The position numbers and the translations under genes were made by a program. Positions 26,485 through 39,222 of a stretch of DNA of 64,000 nt are shown here, one piece after another (positions within the stretch are counted from its first letter, which is position 1; every line of letters begins with the position of its first letter). The notes under the pieces are model-generated. The model made no database searches and was not told the origin of the DNA. It saw only the letters and a list, made by a program, of their open reading frames with translations. The stretch is from Pelecanus crispus (taxonomy: Eukaryota > Chordata > Aves > Pelecaniformes > Pelecanidae): NCBI RefSeq assembly GCF_030463565.1, contig NC_134651.1, forward strand, positions 11,730,734-11,794,733, in the 5' to 3' direction.

Positions 26485-26644
26485 GAAAAGCTGTCGACCC
26501 TTCCCTCCCCATTGTTCGTGCTGTCTCTAATGTGACCTGTGCTGTGGTTTTTGGCCATCGTTTCTTGCTAGAGGATGAAACATTCTGCCAGCTGACTGAA
26601 GCATACAATTGTATAGTGGCTTTTCGGAACAGCTGCCTTTACAT
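26485..26644 (+). pseudogene. Pseudogene B exon 4 (1 bp short)
   Basis: Starts GKAVDPSLPIVRAVSN and contains CAVVFGHRF and EDETFCQL. With the only GT donor nearby the exon is 160 bp, one less than gene D's 161, so splicing would shift frame. Confidence 0.85.
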
Positions 26645-27534
26645 GTGAGAAAATGACTTATTTAATATGCAAATTATTTGGTTATTGAGCACATTATTTA
26701 TTGCACTATTATGCTATATCATTATATTATTATACATATTGTTATTGCATTATTTAACACACATTAAATGCTGGTAAAAAAATTTGACTCTGAATATGAA
26801 CTGGACCTGCAGTGCTTTGGGTTTGACATTGTTCAACTATTATATTAATATTATATTAATAATCTTTATTAAGAGTTTCTCAGCAAAAGCGATGTGCTTG
26901 GGATGCTGAACTTTTCTGTAAAGGAAACACCAGTATTGTTAAGGTGAAAAAGTGATACTTTTTGTATCAGAGTAAGACAGAATGATTTTTTTCTGTGTGC
27001 TAAGGTAATATATATATAAACATTTATTAATATTAAATTTATTAATACATGTTAAATCTATCTGCAAAAGCAGATTCTCTTGTGTGTTTAGTAGTACTGT
27101 ATGATTATCATAACAATCTTAAAATGATGGTAGTCTCTGCTCTGGAAAAAAGCATAAATTGTTTAAAATTGTAACATTATATATGCAACAGATAGCTGGA
27201 ATCAGCAAATGTGCAGAGAGTGGCAAGGGTGCAATAAAACTACTCTGAAATGTTTTTTTCTGATGTGGGAGTTAGCAGCAAGGCAACAAGTCACTCTAGA
27301 AGGAAGCATAACAGGACCTTAGAGACCTGACACTTTCAACAGCACCTGTAATTTTACAGTATCAATGTACATATTTGAGGAAAATCTTTGCATAAAATCT
27401 TTGTTTTACTCAAGTACCTATATTTGCTCCATCCTCTAGAAGTATTATTTGTTTAGGTATGGTGATCGCTGTCTGTCTCAGTGCTAACTGTTACACAGGT
27501 ATACCCAATTTTACCTTTCTATTGACACCCGTAG

Positions 27535-27669
27535 ACTAAAGATATCCCCAGTTCTGCATTTGATGAAGACAACACGGTGCAGTCTGTTTTTGACCTTATC
27601 GTGGGTGGCTTGGAGACCACTGCCACCACTCTGCTCTGCTCTATATCGTGGCTTATCCTGACATCCAAG
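27535..27669 (+). pseudogene. Pseudogene B exon 6 (7-bp deletion)
   Basis: Starts TKDIPSSAFDEDNTVQ with I-helix GGLETTATTLL. It then loses 7 bp relative to gene A (around the WAL codons), so the downstream text for YIVAYPDIQ is out of frame. Length 135 instead of 142 bp. Confidence 0.9.
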
Positions 27670-28942
27670 GTGAGTTGTAGAGATGAAAATGGGTACGTTT
27701 CAAGTAGAACAATTGTCTGTTACGCGGTTTTTTGTTTTTTTTTTGTTATGGTCAAGTTTTTTTAAAGATCAAGCTTTTTTTTTTTTTTAAGATCACATTT
27801 TTGAGCTTTGCTTTTAAGAAGCCAATGAAGCTGAAAATTTTCAGACAGATATTTTAAAATAATTTCAGGGATATTCAACTTCTGATACTGTATTTTGTCT
27901 TGTTGATTTTTGTTAGACTGTTTCAGTACTGTAAGCATGTAATGGAAGATACATTTTTGGCTGAAAATACTCAAGGTGAAATACAAGCTTGCATTAAGGG
28001 AAAGTGATGCTTTTCTGGTATCCAGAATGTGTGGTAAGAATGTATTATTTGCACTCATTAAGTGAGACATCAGTTGTATTTCTGTATAATAAGTATATCT
28101 ATTGTAACGTATGGTAATATTAAACAGAGAAGGAAGACAATAATGGGAAGACAGAAAGATGACTGGAAAATTCTAGACAAGGGCATAGTTGCACACTAGT
28201 TTCAAAATTTTTTAATTATTTGATACAGGGCTTTCAGAGGTGATGAATTGCTAAGCCAACTACATGTTCTCGACTCCCAGGTTTAGAGCTAAAAATCCTT
28301 CTTTTCATGCTTTTGGTGCTAGCATGCTGGAAGAACAGAGCCCTGTGCACATACATAACTTTTAAATTCTAATGAAATAAAAAGCTAACAGAACCCCTTA
28401 GATTACTAGCCTAATTTTTAAGCATGAAATTTGACTCTGAACCCTCTGAGACTGTATAAGCAATGTTACTTACTGAAGCCTAGATAACAGCCAAAAGAGA
28501 TTAACAGTTGGCGATGGTTTGGTAATACTATCCTGTTCCAGGTCTCAGCATTACATATGTGTATCAGCCTGATACGATGGCACCCACTCTGATTAGTGTG
28601 CTGTAAGTGTGTGTTTAGCTGGAGTAAAAATAATAGCTCAAGTAACTCAACTGATCTCTTAATAAGAAGTTCTTGTTTTGTTTACAGTTCGCTCCCCTTC
28701 CTTTACCTAGGAAGCTTAATAAATCTGTTGGGTTTGTGGAAAGATGATCTGAACATAGAACCTATAAACTAGGAAATACCAGAGTGTAGTAAAATCACAA
28801 CTAGATCGTTGTATAAATGTATTTACATTTTAAGATATGGTAAGTATAAATTATTTACATATTGTATTTTTTCTATCACTACTATAATCTAAAAAGGAAA
28901 TGAAAGCTGTTTCATGCAAAACAGTGTTCTTTTTTTTTTTAG

Positions 28943-29130
28943 AAAAAGTCCAGAACGGGCTAGATGCCATTCTGAGTCCCCCCCATCTAATCTGCTATCA
29001 GGATTGGAAGAAACTGCATTATATGAATGCTGTGATTCATGAGATCATGCGCTATGGTAGCATTATTTTAATCACAGTTCCTAGAGCAGCAGTGAAGGAT
29101 ACAACTGTTTCGGGGTATCAGCTTCCAAAG
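28943..29130 (+). pseudogene. Pseudogene B exon 7 (donor lost)
   Basis: 188 bp, open. Contains NAVIHEIMRYGS with ExxR intact and ends GYQLPK. The next two bases are AC, not GT, so normal splicing should fail. Confidence 0.88.
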
Positions 29131-30276
29131 ACACAAATATCCTTTCTATTCCAGTGTGATCTTTGGCCATGAGTTAAGTTCCTTGCAGTCATGTTTATCA
29201 TGAACCCCTTTTCCCTCCAGTTCAGGACAGGTGGGTGTTAGTGACAGCACTGGCAGGCAGCACTTTCCCCTCCCGTGCCCTCTGGTCTGTGCCTTTGTCT
29301 CATAGGCAGTGAGTGAAAATGCTTGCCAAAAGCACAGTTTCACACCAATTGAACCAGTGCTCTGTGAGAGTGCTGCAGAGTCTTACTTTCCAAGAGCCTG
29401 TGATTTTGAAATACTTTACAAGCATTTGAGCTCTTATACTTTCAAAAGACCTCAGAGACGACTATCAGAAATGTACAGTGGTGTCAGTAGGGAGGGTGCA
29501 GCAGACTGTTGATGCTAAGATATCGTCTGCCGCGTGGGCAAATGGGAGATTGAATGTTTTCTTCATTGGTGATGCCTGAGACCATACCAAGCGTCTACTC
29601 AAATTCATTCCCTTAGGACTTCTTTTTCTTATTATTGCCTCTCTGGCATCGTATTTGAAACATAATTAAGATGTTTCCCCACAGCTTCTGAACTGCCACC
29701 TAACCTCAAATAAAAAGCTTCTGCCAGCTTCTTTGACTCATCCAGCCTTTCCAAACTTAACCTCAATGCCAAACCTCCTCAAAAGCACACACGGAAGCAT
29801 CTTCCTGCACACCCCTGCTCCATGGTGTTTGTCATGCACACCTTTCCCACCTCCACCTTGAGAGAAATATACTATTTCATTTCCAGGGTGCTTTGTTCTT
29901 CATTTGTCAAAACCTGTCAAATCTTGTCAGAAGTGGGAAAATATTTTACTAGATTTAGGATCAGGTGCTAAAGAACCACAGACCACTCATTCTGTTGCAT
30001 TTGCTAACAGAATGGGAAAAAAAGGAGACATGAAGGAACACAGCAGGGAAATTCCTGAACCTGAAATACTGAAGTTTCTTTTCTTATTTATTTTTTGAAG
30101 AAAAAACCACTCAGAACAGTTTGAGATTAAATTTTTTTTCCTAATAAAATAATTTTTCATTTCTGCTGCCTCTCCATGTGACCATCAGTGTGCTGAATTA
30201 TAGCTGGAATCTGTTTGTGTCCTTTTCTTCTTGATGTATGAGAGACAGAACTGAGCCAACAGCATCTTCCTTTCAG

Positions 30277-30418
30277 GGCATGGTGATTATGGCACACATA
30301 GTCTCAGCTCTTTTTGACCCTGAATATTGGGAGACCCCTCACCAGTTTAACCCTAGCCATTTCTTGGACAACCATGGAAATTTTGTGACCCGAGAGGCCG
30401 CCTTAGCCTTCTCAGCAG
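30277..30418 (+). pseudogene. Pseudogene B exon 8
   Basis: 142 bp, open, with both splice sites intact. Reads GMVIMAHIVSALFDPEYWE, then QFNPSHFLDNHG and ends AFSAG. Confidence 0.9.
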
Positions 30419-31616
30419 GTGGGTGCACTGATAACTGAACCCGTTTGCGTGGGTTAGATTGTGAGTGCAGAGCTGTACTATTTTCATTGTGGAGAAGGCC
30501 AAAGGGAGTGTGATCCCAAACTACAGGAGCACATGGTTTTCACAGCCCAGAAAAATGTTTGATTACAAAAATGAGTTGTTTGGGAATTGTATAAATTCCT
30601 GATCTTAGATTTTTGTGAAAATGCAGAGAAGGTAAAAGGAGTAAGGCCCTAGAATTGCTAATAATTTGGGGATTTGAGTCCTTATACTGTTGTCTCCGTC
30701 ATCCTCTGTATATGCCAGGTTATGCTATTATAGCAGCTGTTCTGTGGCAGGCTGCTCTGCTGGAGCTGGTTTATTTTGTATAAATAATTCAATATTCATC
30801 AATGCAGAAATTTGAAACTGGATCAAATACATCCCAGATGGCTGTGTCTTTCCTGGGGAGCTTCTGGAGTCACTCTTGCCCAGTGTGTGAGTTTATCAAA
30901 GCTTAAGCAAAGAAAAGCTTTTGGGGGTCATGCCAGGATGAAATAGCCTGGTTGTCAGAGCCCCCAGCTGAGATGTGGAAGTGTCAGGCTCAGGTTCCTG
31001 GCCTAAACTGGGCAGAAGAGAAATTTGAATGTTGGTTTCTCACATCCCAGTTGAATGGCCTAACTACACTTCAGGGTCTGTCACCATCTTTCTCTGACTG
31101 GAAATTACATCCTGGACATAGTTAATTGATAAATTGGGAAAATGTTTTTCTTTGACAAGTTGTTATCACTGAAAACATTATGTAGGAAAATGTCTAGTCA
31201 GATGTAGAATGTCCTCTTTATTCTGATTTTTCACTGCTATTAGTGAAGAAAAGTCAGCCTGTACTAAGTGGAAGTTGTGAGGGAACCCAAAGGTTCGTTC
31301 TTCTCATTCTCATTTGGAATCAAGAGCCTGAAACTCAGTTCATAGAATTGGGAGCTCCTATAGATTAGGAAGTAAAGCATGAAACTACTGAGAAGCATCT
31401 CTGGTATCTTTTTCTATAATCTGGGCAGATCCTGCAAAGAAGGGTTGCAGACATTTCAATTGTTCGGTCAGTTCAATCTGAGAGGAAAATGTCAAATTCA
31501 GCAAAGCCTTTTGTTCCTTGATGAGATTGAGCGATGCTCTTTCGAAAAGCCGGGAAGCGAGTGCTGGTTACAGACCGCTGTGGCGACTGACTGCTCTTTC
31601 CCTTCTCCGTCTGCAG

Positions 31617-31798
31617 GCCACTGTATGTGTCTGGGAGAGGTGCTGGCAAAGATGGAGCTTTTCATCATCTTCTGCAGTCTGTTGCAGACATTCCAGTTCA
31701 CTCCACCAAAAGGAGTTAAGGAAGTCAACACAGACATTATCTTTGGGAGCACAATCATGCAACCCCATCCATACAAGCTCTGTGCAGTTCTTCGCTAG
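31617..31798 (+). pseudogene. Pseudogene B exon 9 (heme loop R to C)
   Basis: 182 bp including the TAG stop. Begins GHCMCLGEVLAKMELFII and ends KLCAVLR. The heme-ligand Cys is kept, but the Arg of FxxGxRxCxG is Cys. An AATAAA lies at 32021-32026. Confidence 0.9.
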
Positions 31799-34700
31799 GT
31801 TACAGGGTATTACAGATTTGAGAAAGAGGCATTGCCACAGGTTTGCTAGTGTGCCAATCTGTTGTGCAACCTTTGTGTGTTTCACTTCTAGCTCAAATTC
31901 AGTGTAAATCTTTCCTTGTTGTTTTATTTGTCTAAGAAGCTGGCCCTGAAAAATACTCTGATTTTCCTGTGTCTGGAAAATCTCTGTACGTTTTTTTTTT
32001 TCCTGCTGTATTACAAATGAAATAAACATAGAAAATTATTATGGTGTCTGGTCTTACTAGAAACTCAACAGGAATCTTAACTGGAGAGAGAAGAAACGTT
32101 AAAGCCAGGTGTTGGGGGGGCTTCCCCTCATTCCCATGCATTCTCAAATCTAGAGTGGGGTATAGAAATGCTCTTCCCAGAGGCGGCGGCTCTGGGTATT
32201 GCCAGAGCCCCTCGGTATGGTTGCATGGGGGAACAGGGCTGTGGAGGGATGCCTCAACTAGATGTGAGCCAGCTGGTTTGTCTGTTAAGCTGACAGCCAC
32301 GTGGAGACGATAGCTTGAATCTGGAAGTAACAGAGCTACAACAGTGCAACCCTTCATTTGAGTGTGAGGCCAGCAACTTGGGCTGTGAAAGTGAAGGCAA
32401 ACCCCTCATACTCCCTGATGAAGAATTGCAGAGGGGAGCCCCACTGCTGGTGAAACAAAGTGGGTGTAAATGGTAATGGACTAGTGGGCTGGCCTGAAAA
32501 TGGTTTTTTTGCATATATTGTTGTGTATTTGAGAGGCATCTCTATGAAAGAGGGAGTCCTCTCACACAGTGGAGTTTGTAATGATAATGCTGTACAGTAG
32601 TCTAGGCTGGCCATGTCTCTTTATTGATGCCTGAAGCATAGTTAAGGGGACTGCTTGCGGTTGTGTGAAGCAAAGCTTGGCACCTGCAAAGGAAGGACAA
32701 GGCAGGAGAAATTTATGTAGTGTTTCCTGAGAGCTGTGTGAGAACTGAACTTCTTGAGAGCTTTCTGTGAGCACAGGGGCAGTTGCACACAGCCTTCAGA
32801 CAGCTGAGCTAAGGGAGACTTAGCAGAGCTGCTGAGTTAAGAGTGCCTGTTAGTAAGGCATGCGCATCAGGGGGAAGAGTGCTGCAAGATGCAGCTGGCA
32901 GAAGCAGGAACAGTGCCCAAGCAGGGCTGGTGAAGAGCAAGTGCCAGAAACCACTCACACTGTGAGTCTGTCCTTGTTACCCAGCAAGATTTAAAAAGCA
33001 AGGTCAGAGTGAGGGCTACTAGTCAATGTAGCAAATGCTCTGTTGCTCTGCCAGTTTCCTTCCTTAAGGAAAAGGTCTACAATTGTTACTGCAATTATAC
33101 TTCAAGGCTTAGTTGTCCTTGCCTTGTTTATCCACCATGTTAGAGTTTTCTTTCTTTAATGCTGTTGGTTAAAAAAATGTTTTTGTGAAGGAGCTCAGTA
33201 TCACAAGGTTCAGTACTCTCTTCTCAGGCTTCTGGGTAGGGGCTGAAAAGGATGTTTTTATCATGACTCCTATAGATTTGGAGCTGGCACTTGCTGCTGC
33301 TGCAGCTAGTCAGAGCTTGGCAGAAGAGATGCGCAAGCTTGTGTGGGTCAAGCAGAACAAGCTGATGTGGCTCTCCTGCTCTCTAATCCGTATATAGCTC
33401 TGTGATGCCACGTTGTGTTGTGTTGATGCAGATTCTGTTGGGAGTGGAGGGTGGGTTGTGCACTACTGCAAAACTAGGATTCAGTTTTTCTACTAATATA
33501 AAGATGATGTTGCAAAAATGGGTGTAATGAAACAATTGAGTAGCTGGTGTCTGCTGTGTTGACACCCAAGTCTCAGGCATCTCTGTGAATATAGGACATA
33601 TGAGAGCCTGAATAAGAGGTAGGGTTTAGGAACAGGCACACAGGATCCGTATTGCTTTAAAGCTTTTTTGCTTAGGGTCTCTTAAAAAACATACCAATGG
33701 AGATACAAGTCCTTTTACAAATTTTTACAAAGAACTTGTATCTCCATTGGGAAATTTTTTTAAGAGACTCTAAGTGAAAAAAGGTTTTTATATGTTGCTG
33801 AATAGCATTTATGAATCTGCATTTCTTCACCTTTCACCACACCTTAGAGGTGCTCTGTGGACCCATTGGGGTCCAGAGGCTACAGGTGAAAGATGCTGGA
33901 CTGGATTGCATTATTTCTGCTGTTGATAGCTCAATATTAGAATTTCATTTCCCAAATGGGAAGGTAAAAACCGTGGTAGGCAAAGGGAAATGAGGTAGAT
34001 AAAGCAAGAAACTAGGTAGCACTGGAAGAGTTTTCACTCAGAAGCAATCTGGTCCATTCAACTCCACGTTTTTAAATAGACCTACAAGTCTTGAGCTGTT
34101 TGAAACTTCTGCTTTGTAGTAGTGGGACAAACTTCAGTAAGGAATATTTTGTTCTCATCTCTTTGATTGCCTAGCACAACATGCTGTGGCTGTCTCATTC
34201 CTAATTTCTGTCCCAAGAAGTACTGAACTTTCATAATATTGTTACCATGCCCAGTGTTTTAAAAACCAATATTCAGACCTGTGATTCACAAACTGATGTC
34301 CAGTAGTTAGTACTGCTCCTAAGTGCAACACAACCTGCTCTTCCAGATTGTTTGTCATGCTGCAAAATGGTCAAGAAGAAGAGCAAACGTACCTCAAATT
34401 TAAAAACAAACAAGAAAATGAAGAGAAAACAGTGTAAGAAAAATAAGAAATCAATAGAAAGGGGTGAGTATATTGTTTAGTTGGGGTCACCTGGCAATAA
34501 GGGATGGTGCAGTGGTCCCAGTTCTGCTTTTCATGTCCCAAGAGTTAGCAATGCAGTGAACATCACGTGAATTTTTTTGTTTCCAAACTTGGTCCAGTTC
34601 TATCTGGTAAGTTTTTACGTTCCTTATTAAAGAACAAGATTAAGGAGTCTAAAAAAAAAAAAAAAACCACCCAACAAAATTACATAAATGGCTATAACAT

Positions 34701-36781
34701 CTGCAGTTGTTTTCTCAGAAGTGGATCGATGCTGCAGCCTGACTCTATTGTGTGAGATGATAACAAACCCCGCTGCTGCTGCTTCTTTGACCAGCCTGAG
34801 GAACTTCTTGACCAGTGTGCTCTTTTAGAGCTTTTCTGCCAACAGGATGGTTCTGCACCTCCAAATGGCATAAACTGACAAATCTCTGGTAGCATGATCC
34901 TGTCCACAGAAGGGTTTTCATCAGTGCAGTGATATCAGCATAGAGACAAAGGTTTTTCACATCTTGAACCAATAGAGCTAAGTCAGCAAAATTTTAAGCA
35001 CTGGCCTGAGCTGTGCAAATCAGTGTTCAAATATTTCATTGTGCTAGGAGTTGCCACATGTAAACAATCTTAACTTTAATAAAGTACAATGTGAGAAGTA
35101 CTGAAAGGCTTTCATAAATGTCTAATCTGAGTATTTAAAAAAGCCTTACAATTAACCTTAAGCTGGTCAACAAAGGGATTTAAGTTTTCATATGCAGTTG
35201 ACTGACCCACCCTGCTATTTTTGATAACACCATGTTCTTCAGTAATGATTAGTTTGTGATCTAAATATTGCCTATATTATTACAATATTAGTATGATATT
35301 TATTAATTTACCAATTTAAATGTCTTGATTTTGCTCTTATATGAAGCCAAATGCAGGGCAGATGGACAGTATTTATTGGTACCATTACTGATAAGTTTGC
35401 GTAAACAGGGATTGTAGTTTCAGTTCCACAGCTGGATTTTTAGTTTTTAAAAAAATAGTGAGAGTCTTTGCATGAAAGGGCAAATTTATCAGAAACACAA
35501 AATTGAGCGTGTTCTCCAGCAAGACCTGTGTACAGGTGAAGGCTTAATTCGTACTTTTTCATCTTTTGGCTGCTGGATACCTGCATCCTCTCCCTCTGAC
35601 CCCCAGCTGTTATTTGTTAAACAACAGATACTATTCTCATTGCCATTTGCTGGGAAAGATATTGAGGCCAATGTTGGGGATTCATGGAACCAGATGAGTG
35701 GATAAGTTCCATTTTTGTTTGCCTCTTGCAGCGCCTTTCCTGCATTTTGTATTCCTTTCAGTTCTTCCTTCTTCTCTTCATACTTTGGGGTTATAAAATT
35801 TGTTGGGAGCTGGATAAAACAATTCCTAGAAATGTCAAACTCAAGTGTAAATACACCAAGGAGAAGATCTAGAAACATATGAGAAGAAAACTACGTTTTA
35901 AACAAAGGACACTTACTCTTGGTTGTGGCAGTAAATTCTATCAAGTAAGTTTCAAGGAATAAAACAATTAGATACAGTCTTTTGTATAGTTTGTTGGGGG
36001 AAAAACCCCAAAACGCCCTTGGAATACTGAAATGCCTAAATCTTCCTCTGGGAGGAGAATGAAGATCAACCAATGCAGGAAGGGATTAAAGGTATTTAAA
36101 TTGATGCTGATCATCTATTAACTGGAAACGCAATTAGAAATATCATTTAAGTTATGCTGCTTTAAATTAACCCACCTTGATGTCAGCAGTCTACTTGTAC
36201 TGCAAAAGTACTGCAGAACACCTCAGTACCTCAAAATGTGATTCCTTATACTCTTAAATGGGCATCTGAAGTTAGCGCATATTTGTGACAGTTTTCGCTG
36301 TAATTGTTTATACCTCACGTCTGTGTGCACAGCATTGTGGAGACAAGGCTATCACAGGTGGGCTAGAAAGGAGAGGGTGATTTCTGCTTTACCCACCTCC
36401 TCAGCTGCTTTTGCTACATTTAATACACAAAGGGGAATCTGTAGATTGGTCACATAAAACTCATGAGCTAATGTTTTCTTCTTAGAAACATGTAAGAATA
36501 CATCTGCAATGAGTTTGAATTGTAAGATACGTGATAAATAACATCACAGACACTGGCAATATTGGCTGTCTGACATTTTAGGAACATCTTGATCTTTAGT
36601 AAATGAGACTTTAGATAGAAACCTGACTTCAAGCTGTGTTATATGTAAGAATAGATTTGATGCTCTCTTCTCAAGATGTCACCCCTGGAGCATCTGCGAA
36701 GGGAAAATGACTGGTTCATCATGTTTGATATAAATGTACTGGTTCTCACCCACATTGTTCTGATGCTGCTTTTTTCTACAG
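31799..36781. other. Spacer between pseudogenes B and C
   Basis: About 5 kb without recognised exons; exon 1 of pseudogene C should have been here but was not found. It contains the likely 3' UTR of B and the palindrome at 33662-33784, plus A-rich tracts (for example near 34650). Confidence 0.55.
33662..33784. repeat. Near-perfect inverted repeat, ~49-bp arms, ~23-bp loop
   Basis: The left arm (33662-33710), including gtctcttaaaaaa and ccaatggagatacaagt, is mirrored by the right arm (33734-33784), acttgtatctccattgg and ttttttaagagac. A single-stranded transcript of either strand would fold into a long hairpin with only small bulges. It could be a fold-back transposon remnant or a microRNA-like precursor; neither is shown. 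Confidence 0.88.
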
Positions 36782-36944
36782 ATGGCCGAATTAATGGTAA
36801 TGTCTTCTACCTTATGGGTTTCAAACATTCCTATAGTTGTCCTGCAAGGGTTTCGGGCAGTGAAGGAAGGTCTGACTGTCCGTGCTGAAGACATTGCCGG
36901 AAGGCCAACAAGCAGTACCTTTCACATTTTGACTCATGGAAATT
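36782..36944 (+). pseudogene. Pseudogene C exon 2
   Basis: Full 163-bp length. Reads LWVSNIPIVVLQGFRAVKEG, then AEDIAGRPTSSTF. Compensating small indels garble the GNVFTL region at its start. The expected GT donor is absent. Confidence 0.82.
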
Positions 36945-37300
36945 ATTATTTTCACAAATTCTTTTTGTGTGTTCTAACCCTGGTTTTGGAAACTGATTTA
37001 GAACCTCAAAATCATTAATTTACAGTGGAAAAAAGGTTAATATTTTCATGAGTTTTTACAAAGCATTTCTTTTTTTGATTCTGTTGGAATAATAATGGCA
37101 GAATGTAGCTACTGTAAGAGTTTCTATGCAGGAAATAGATGGCTAAACTAGAAGAAGAAAGGAGAGGAAAGAGGAACGCTGCCGCACTGCTGGCAAAAAT
37201 TTGAAAAAATTAGAATGAAAGAGAAGCTTCTTTGATGTATTAACTGTATCAATTCATCAATTTATAAAGCATTAACAGCATTAGTTCATTATGATCCTAG

Positions 37301-37451
37301 GTTATTATGTTCTCTGATGGTGGTCTCTGGAAGCAACAGAGGCGTTTTGGAATGATTCCTAAGCTATCTTCTAATCAGGGTAAACACAGGATCAGACGTT
37401 TCCAAACTGCTCTCAGTAGGTATTTGTATAAGCTGTTCTTAAAAACTCATA
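37301..37451 (+). pseudogene. Pseudogene C exon 3 (1-bp insertion)
   Basis: Contains GLWKQQRRFGM, so the C-helix motif survives. It has one extra T right after the acceptor and lacks a GT donor at the expected end. Length 151 versus 150 bp. Confidence 0.82.
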
Positions 37452-38089
37452 ATAGTGTGTTTACAGCTAACAAAAACATTCTAGTCCAATATTTCATTCT
37501 GTTCTGTTCTCCACGGTGCTTTCACAGTGATGTACAATCCTTTAATGATGGTCTGTACTAATCTGTTTTCCTGGTAAGTGGGCAGGTAGTTTTAAGCAAA
37601 GTTATGCAGTAGGACGAAGAAGAAATACAAGCCAGGAATCTGAATAGGTTTGTTGGGAAGATAAATCTTTGTAATGCAGCTGCCATTTAAATAGGTGAGC
37701 CCAAGAGTTATGACCTACTGCATAATTTAAGCTGCAGTAATTCTGTATACTAGGAGGACATGGTGCAATCTGTAAATGGGGAAAAAAGAAAGGAAAATGA
37801 AGTAGAGGAATGGAATTGATGTAAAAAGTGTTTTGTTTCTTTTCTGCAGAGATGTGCTTTTATAATGGTATATGTGCAAGAATGTGAATAGGTTTAGAAG
37901 AATGAATAAACAGTAGGGAGTCCACACAGCTCAGTATTTCTACTTCATCAAGTTGTTTGGCATATCACACAGATGCGGCAAGTTTGCTGCTTATCTGTGA
38001 AAAGGCGTATCTGAATAAAATCCCCATGTATTCGGTATCCTACAGTACGAGAATAAACCTGGGTTTGGCTATTTCTATTTTCAGTTAGC

Positions 38090-38190
38090 AGATGTGTCAA
38101 AGAAGTCAGCTTGGATCTTTTCTTTTAGTAATGAGAGAGAAATGGTACGTATGTTGGATAAACTGAGAACAGGGACATATTTTATATGAG
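38090..38190 (+). pseudogene. Possible pseudogene C exon 4 remnant
   Basis: A short open stretch reading NEREMVRMLDKLRTGTYF resembles the second half of CYP2 exon 4 and lies in the right place. Borders are not definable and the first half is too decayed to be sure. Confidence 0.35.
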
Positions 38191-38492
38191 GTCCTTGTTA
38201 CTGAAGTTCAGCCTAGCAAAGAATTGGGGTACAGAGGAACTTCATGCATTCTTTGTACATCACAATGGAAAATTTATAGCATGAAACTAAAAGAAATTCT
38301 GCTTCAGGGAAAAATGGGATTAAGAAAGGCTTTAATGAATCATGGGATAGACACTATCCCTTCAATGTAATGGTGAAGATGCAGTCATCAGTCTTTCATT
38401 TGCTTTTTCCACTACCGAAAAGCCTGTATTAGGATTCAAATTAGTTTGCTAATGGCAATAATACCACATATCTAAAATATCTCTTTTATAAG

Positions 38493-38669
38493 CATATGAA
38501 ATGTTTCCCTGGCTTGCAAGCCATTTCCTAGCACCATTTAAACAGACTACGTCCAGCATAAATTTTGTGAACACTCTATTAGCAAAGGAACTTGAAAACC
38601 ACAAAGAAAAAGGAAAACCAGATGGAAATCAAGATTTTTATTGATTACTATCTGGATGAGATAGATAAA
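38493..38669 (+). pseudogene. Pseudogene C exon 5 (frameshifted)
   Basis: Reads YEMFPWLASHFLAPFKQ, later KGKPDGNQDF, and after a one-base T insertion IDYYLDEIDK before gtgagt. A base is also missing at the acceptor, so the total stays 177 bp. Confidence 0.85.
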
Positions 38670-39222
38670 GTGAGTATCTCTGAACATTTCTCATGCTCCA
38701 CTAACAAAAAGGGATTTTAAGTGCTCCTTTGATTATAATGATGTCTAATATAAATTTAGAAGTATACAATTTCTCCATAGAAAAGCTTATAGGTAGATGA
38801 ATTAAAAAAAGCTGACACTGAAAGATGGCAGGAGGAGGATGAAGTAATAATGTAAGTAGATTTACAGGTAGATTATCTATAACCACTATAATAACAGATC
38901 TGCAAATGGTTAAGGTACAACTAGAAATGACTGTTATGATGGAATTTCCAGCAGGAGTAGAAAGCATGTACAATTAGTAACTTTGTCATGGCTGAAGAAC
39001 AACATGTGTATGTGGATAGGATAAATTGTCAAATGTACTGGAGAATATTAGAAAATGTCTTCATATTATTCAGAAGGTTTTATTTTCTAGCCCTTTAATT
39101 TTATCTATTTGTTTGTTTGTTTGTTTTCATTTTGGATAGTATCAGTAAATATTCTTGTCATGCAAGGTGGTTTACTTCTTTTTTGTGTGCCATAACTTGA
39201 TCTTTCCAATTCATATCTGCGG

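Larger units (their letters stand above)
21961..31798 (+). pseudogene. Pseudogene B: CYP2J-type P450, exon 5 missing
   Basis: Exons at 21961-22128, 23496-23643, 25862-26011, 26485-26644, 27535-27669, 28943-29130, 30277-30418, 31617-31798. The reading resembles genes A and D, and introns are kept, so it is a duplicated rather than processed copy. Lesions: exon 2 has Trp changed to stop (TAG), a 15-bp deletion and a second stop; exon 4 is one base short (160 versus 161 bp); no exon 5 is found between 26645 and 27534; exon 6 has a 7-bp deletion (135 versus 142 bp) shifting the frame after the I-helix; the exon 7 donor GT is AC. Exons 1, 3, 7, 8 and 9 remain open and the stop codon at exon 9 is normal, which suggests a fairly young death. 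The heme loop reads FSAGHCMCLGE, with the conserved Arg replaced by Cys. Confidence 0.9.

Noticed and set aside
17314-31798. Relic E exon 1 as the true first exon of pseudogene B
   Set aside because: A heme exon (19469) intervenes and pseudogene B has its own better exon 1 at 21961.
31568-32029. 153-codon minus-strand frame
   Set aside because: Largely antisense to exon 9 of pseudogene B.
33841-33900. Possible exon 1 of pseudogene C (cccattggggtcc)
   Set aside because: Only a weak resemblance to the PPGP hinge, with no membrane-anchor coding before it.
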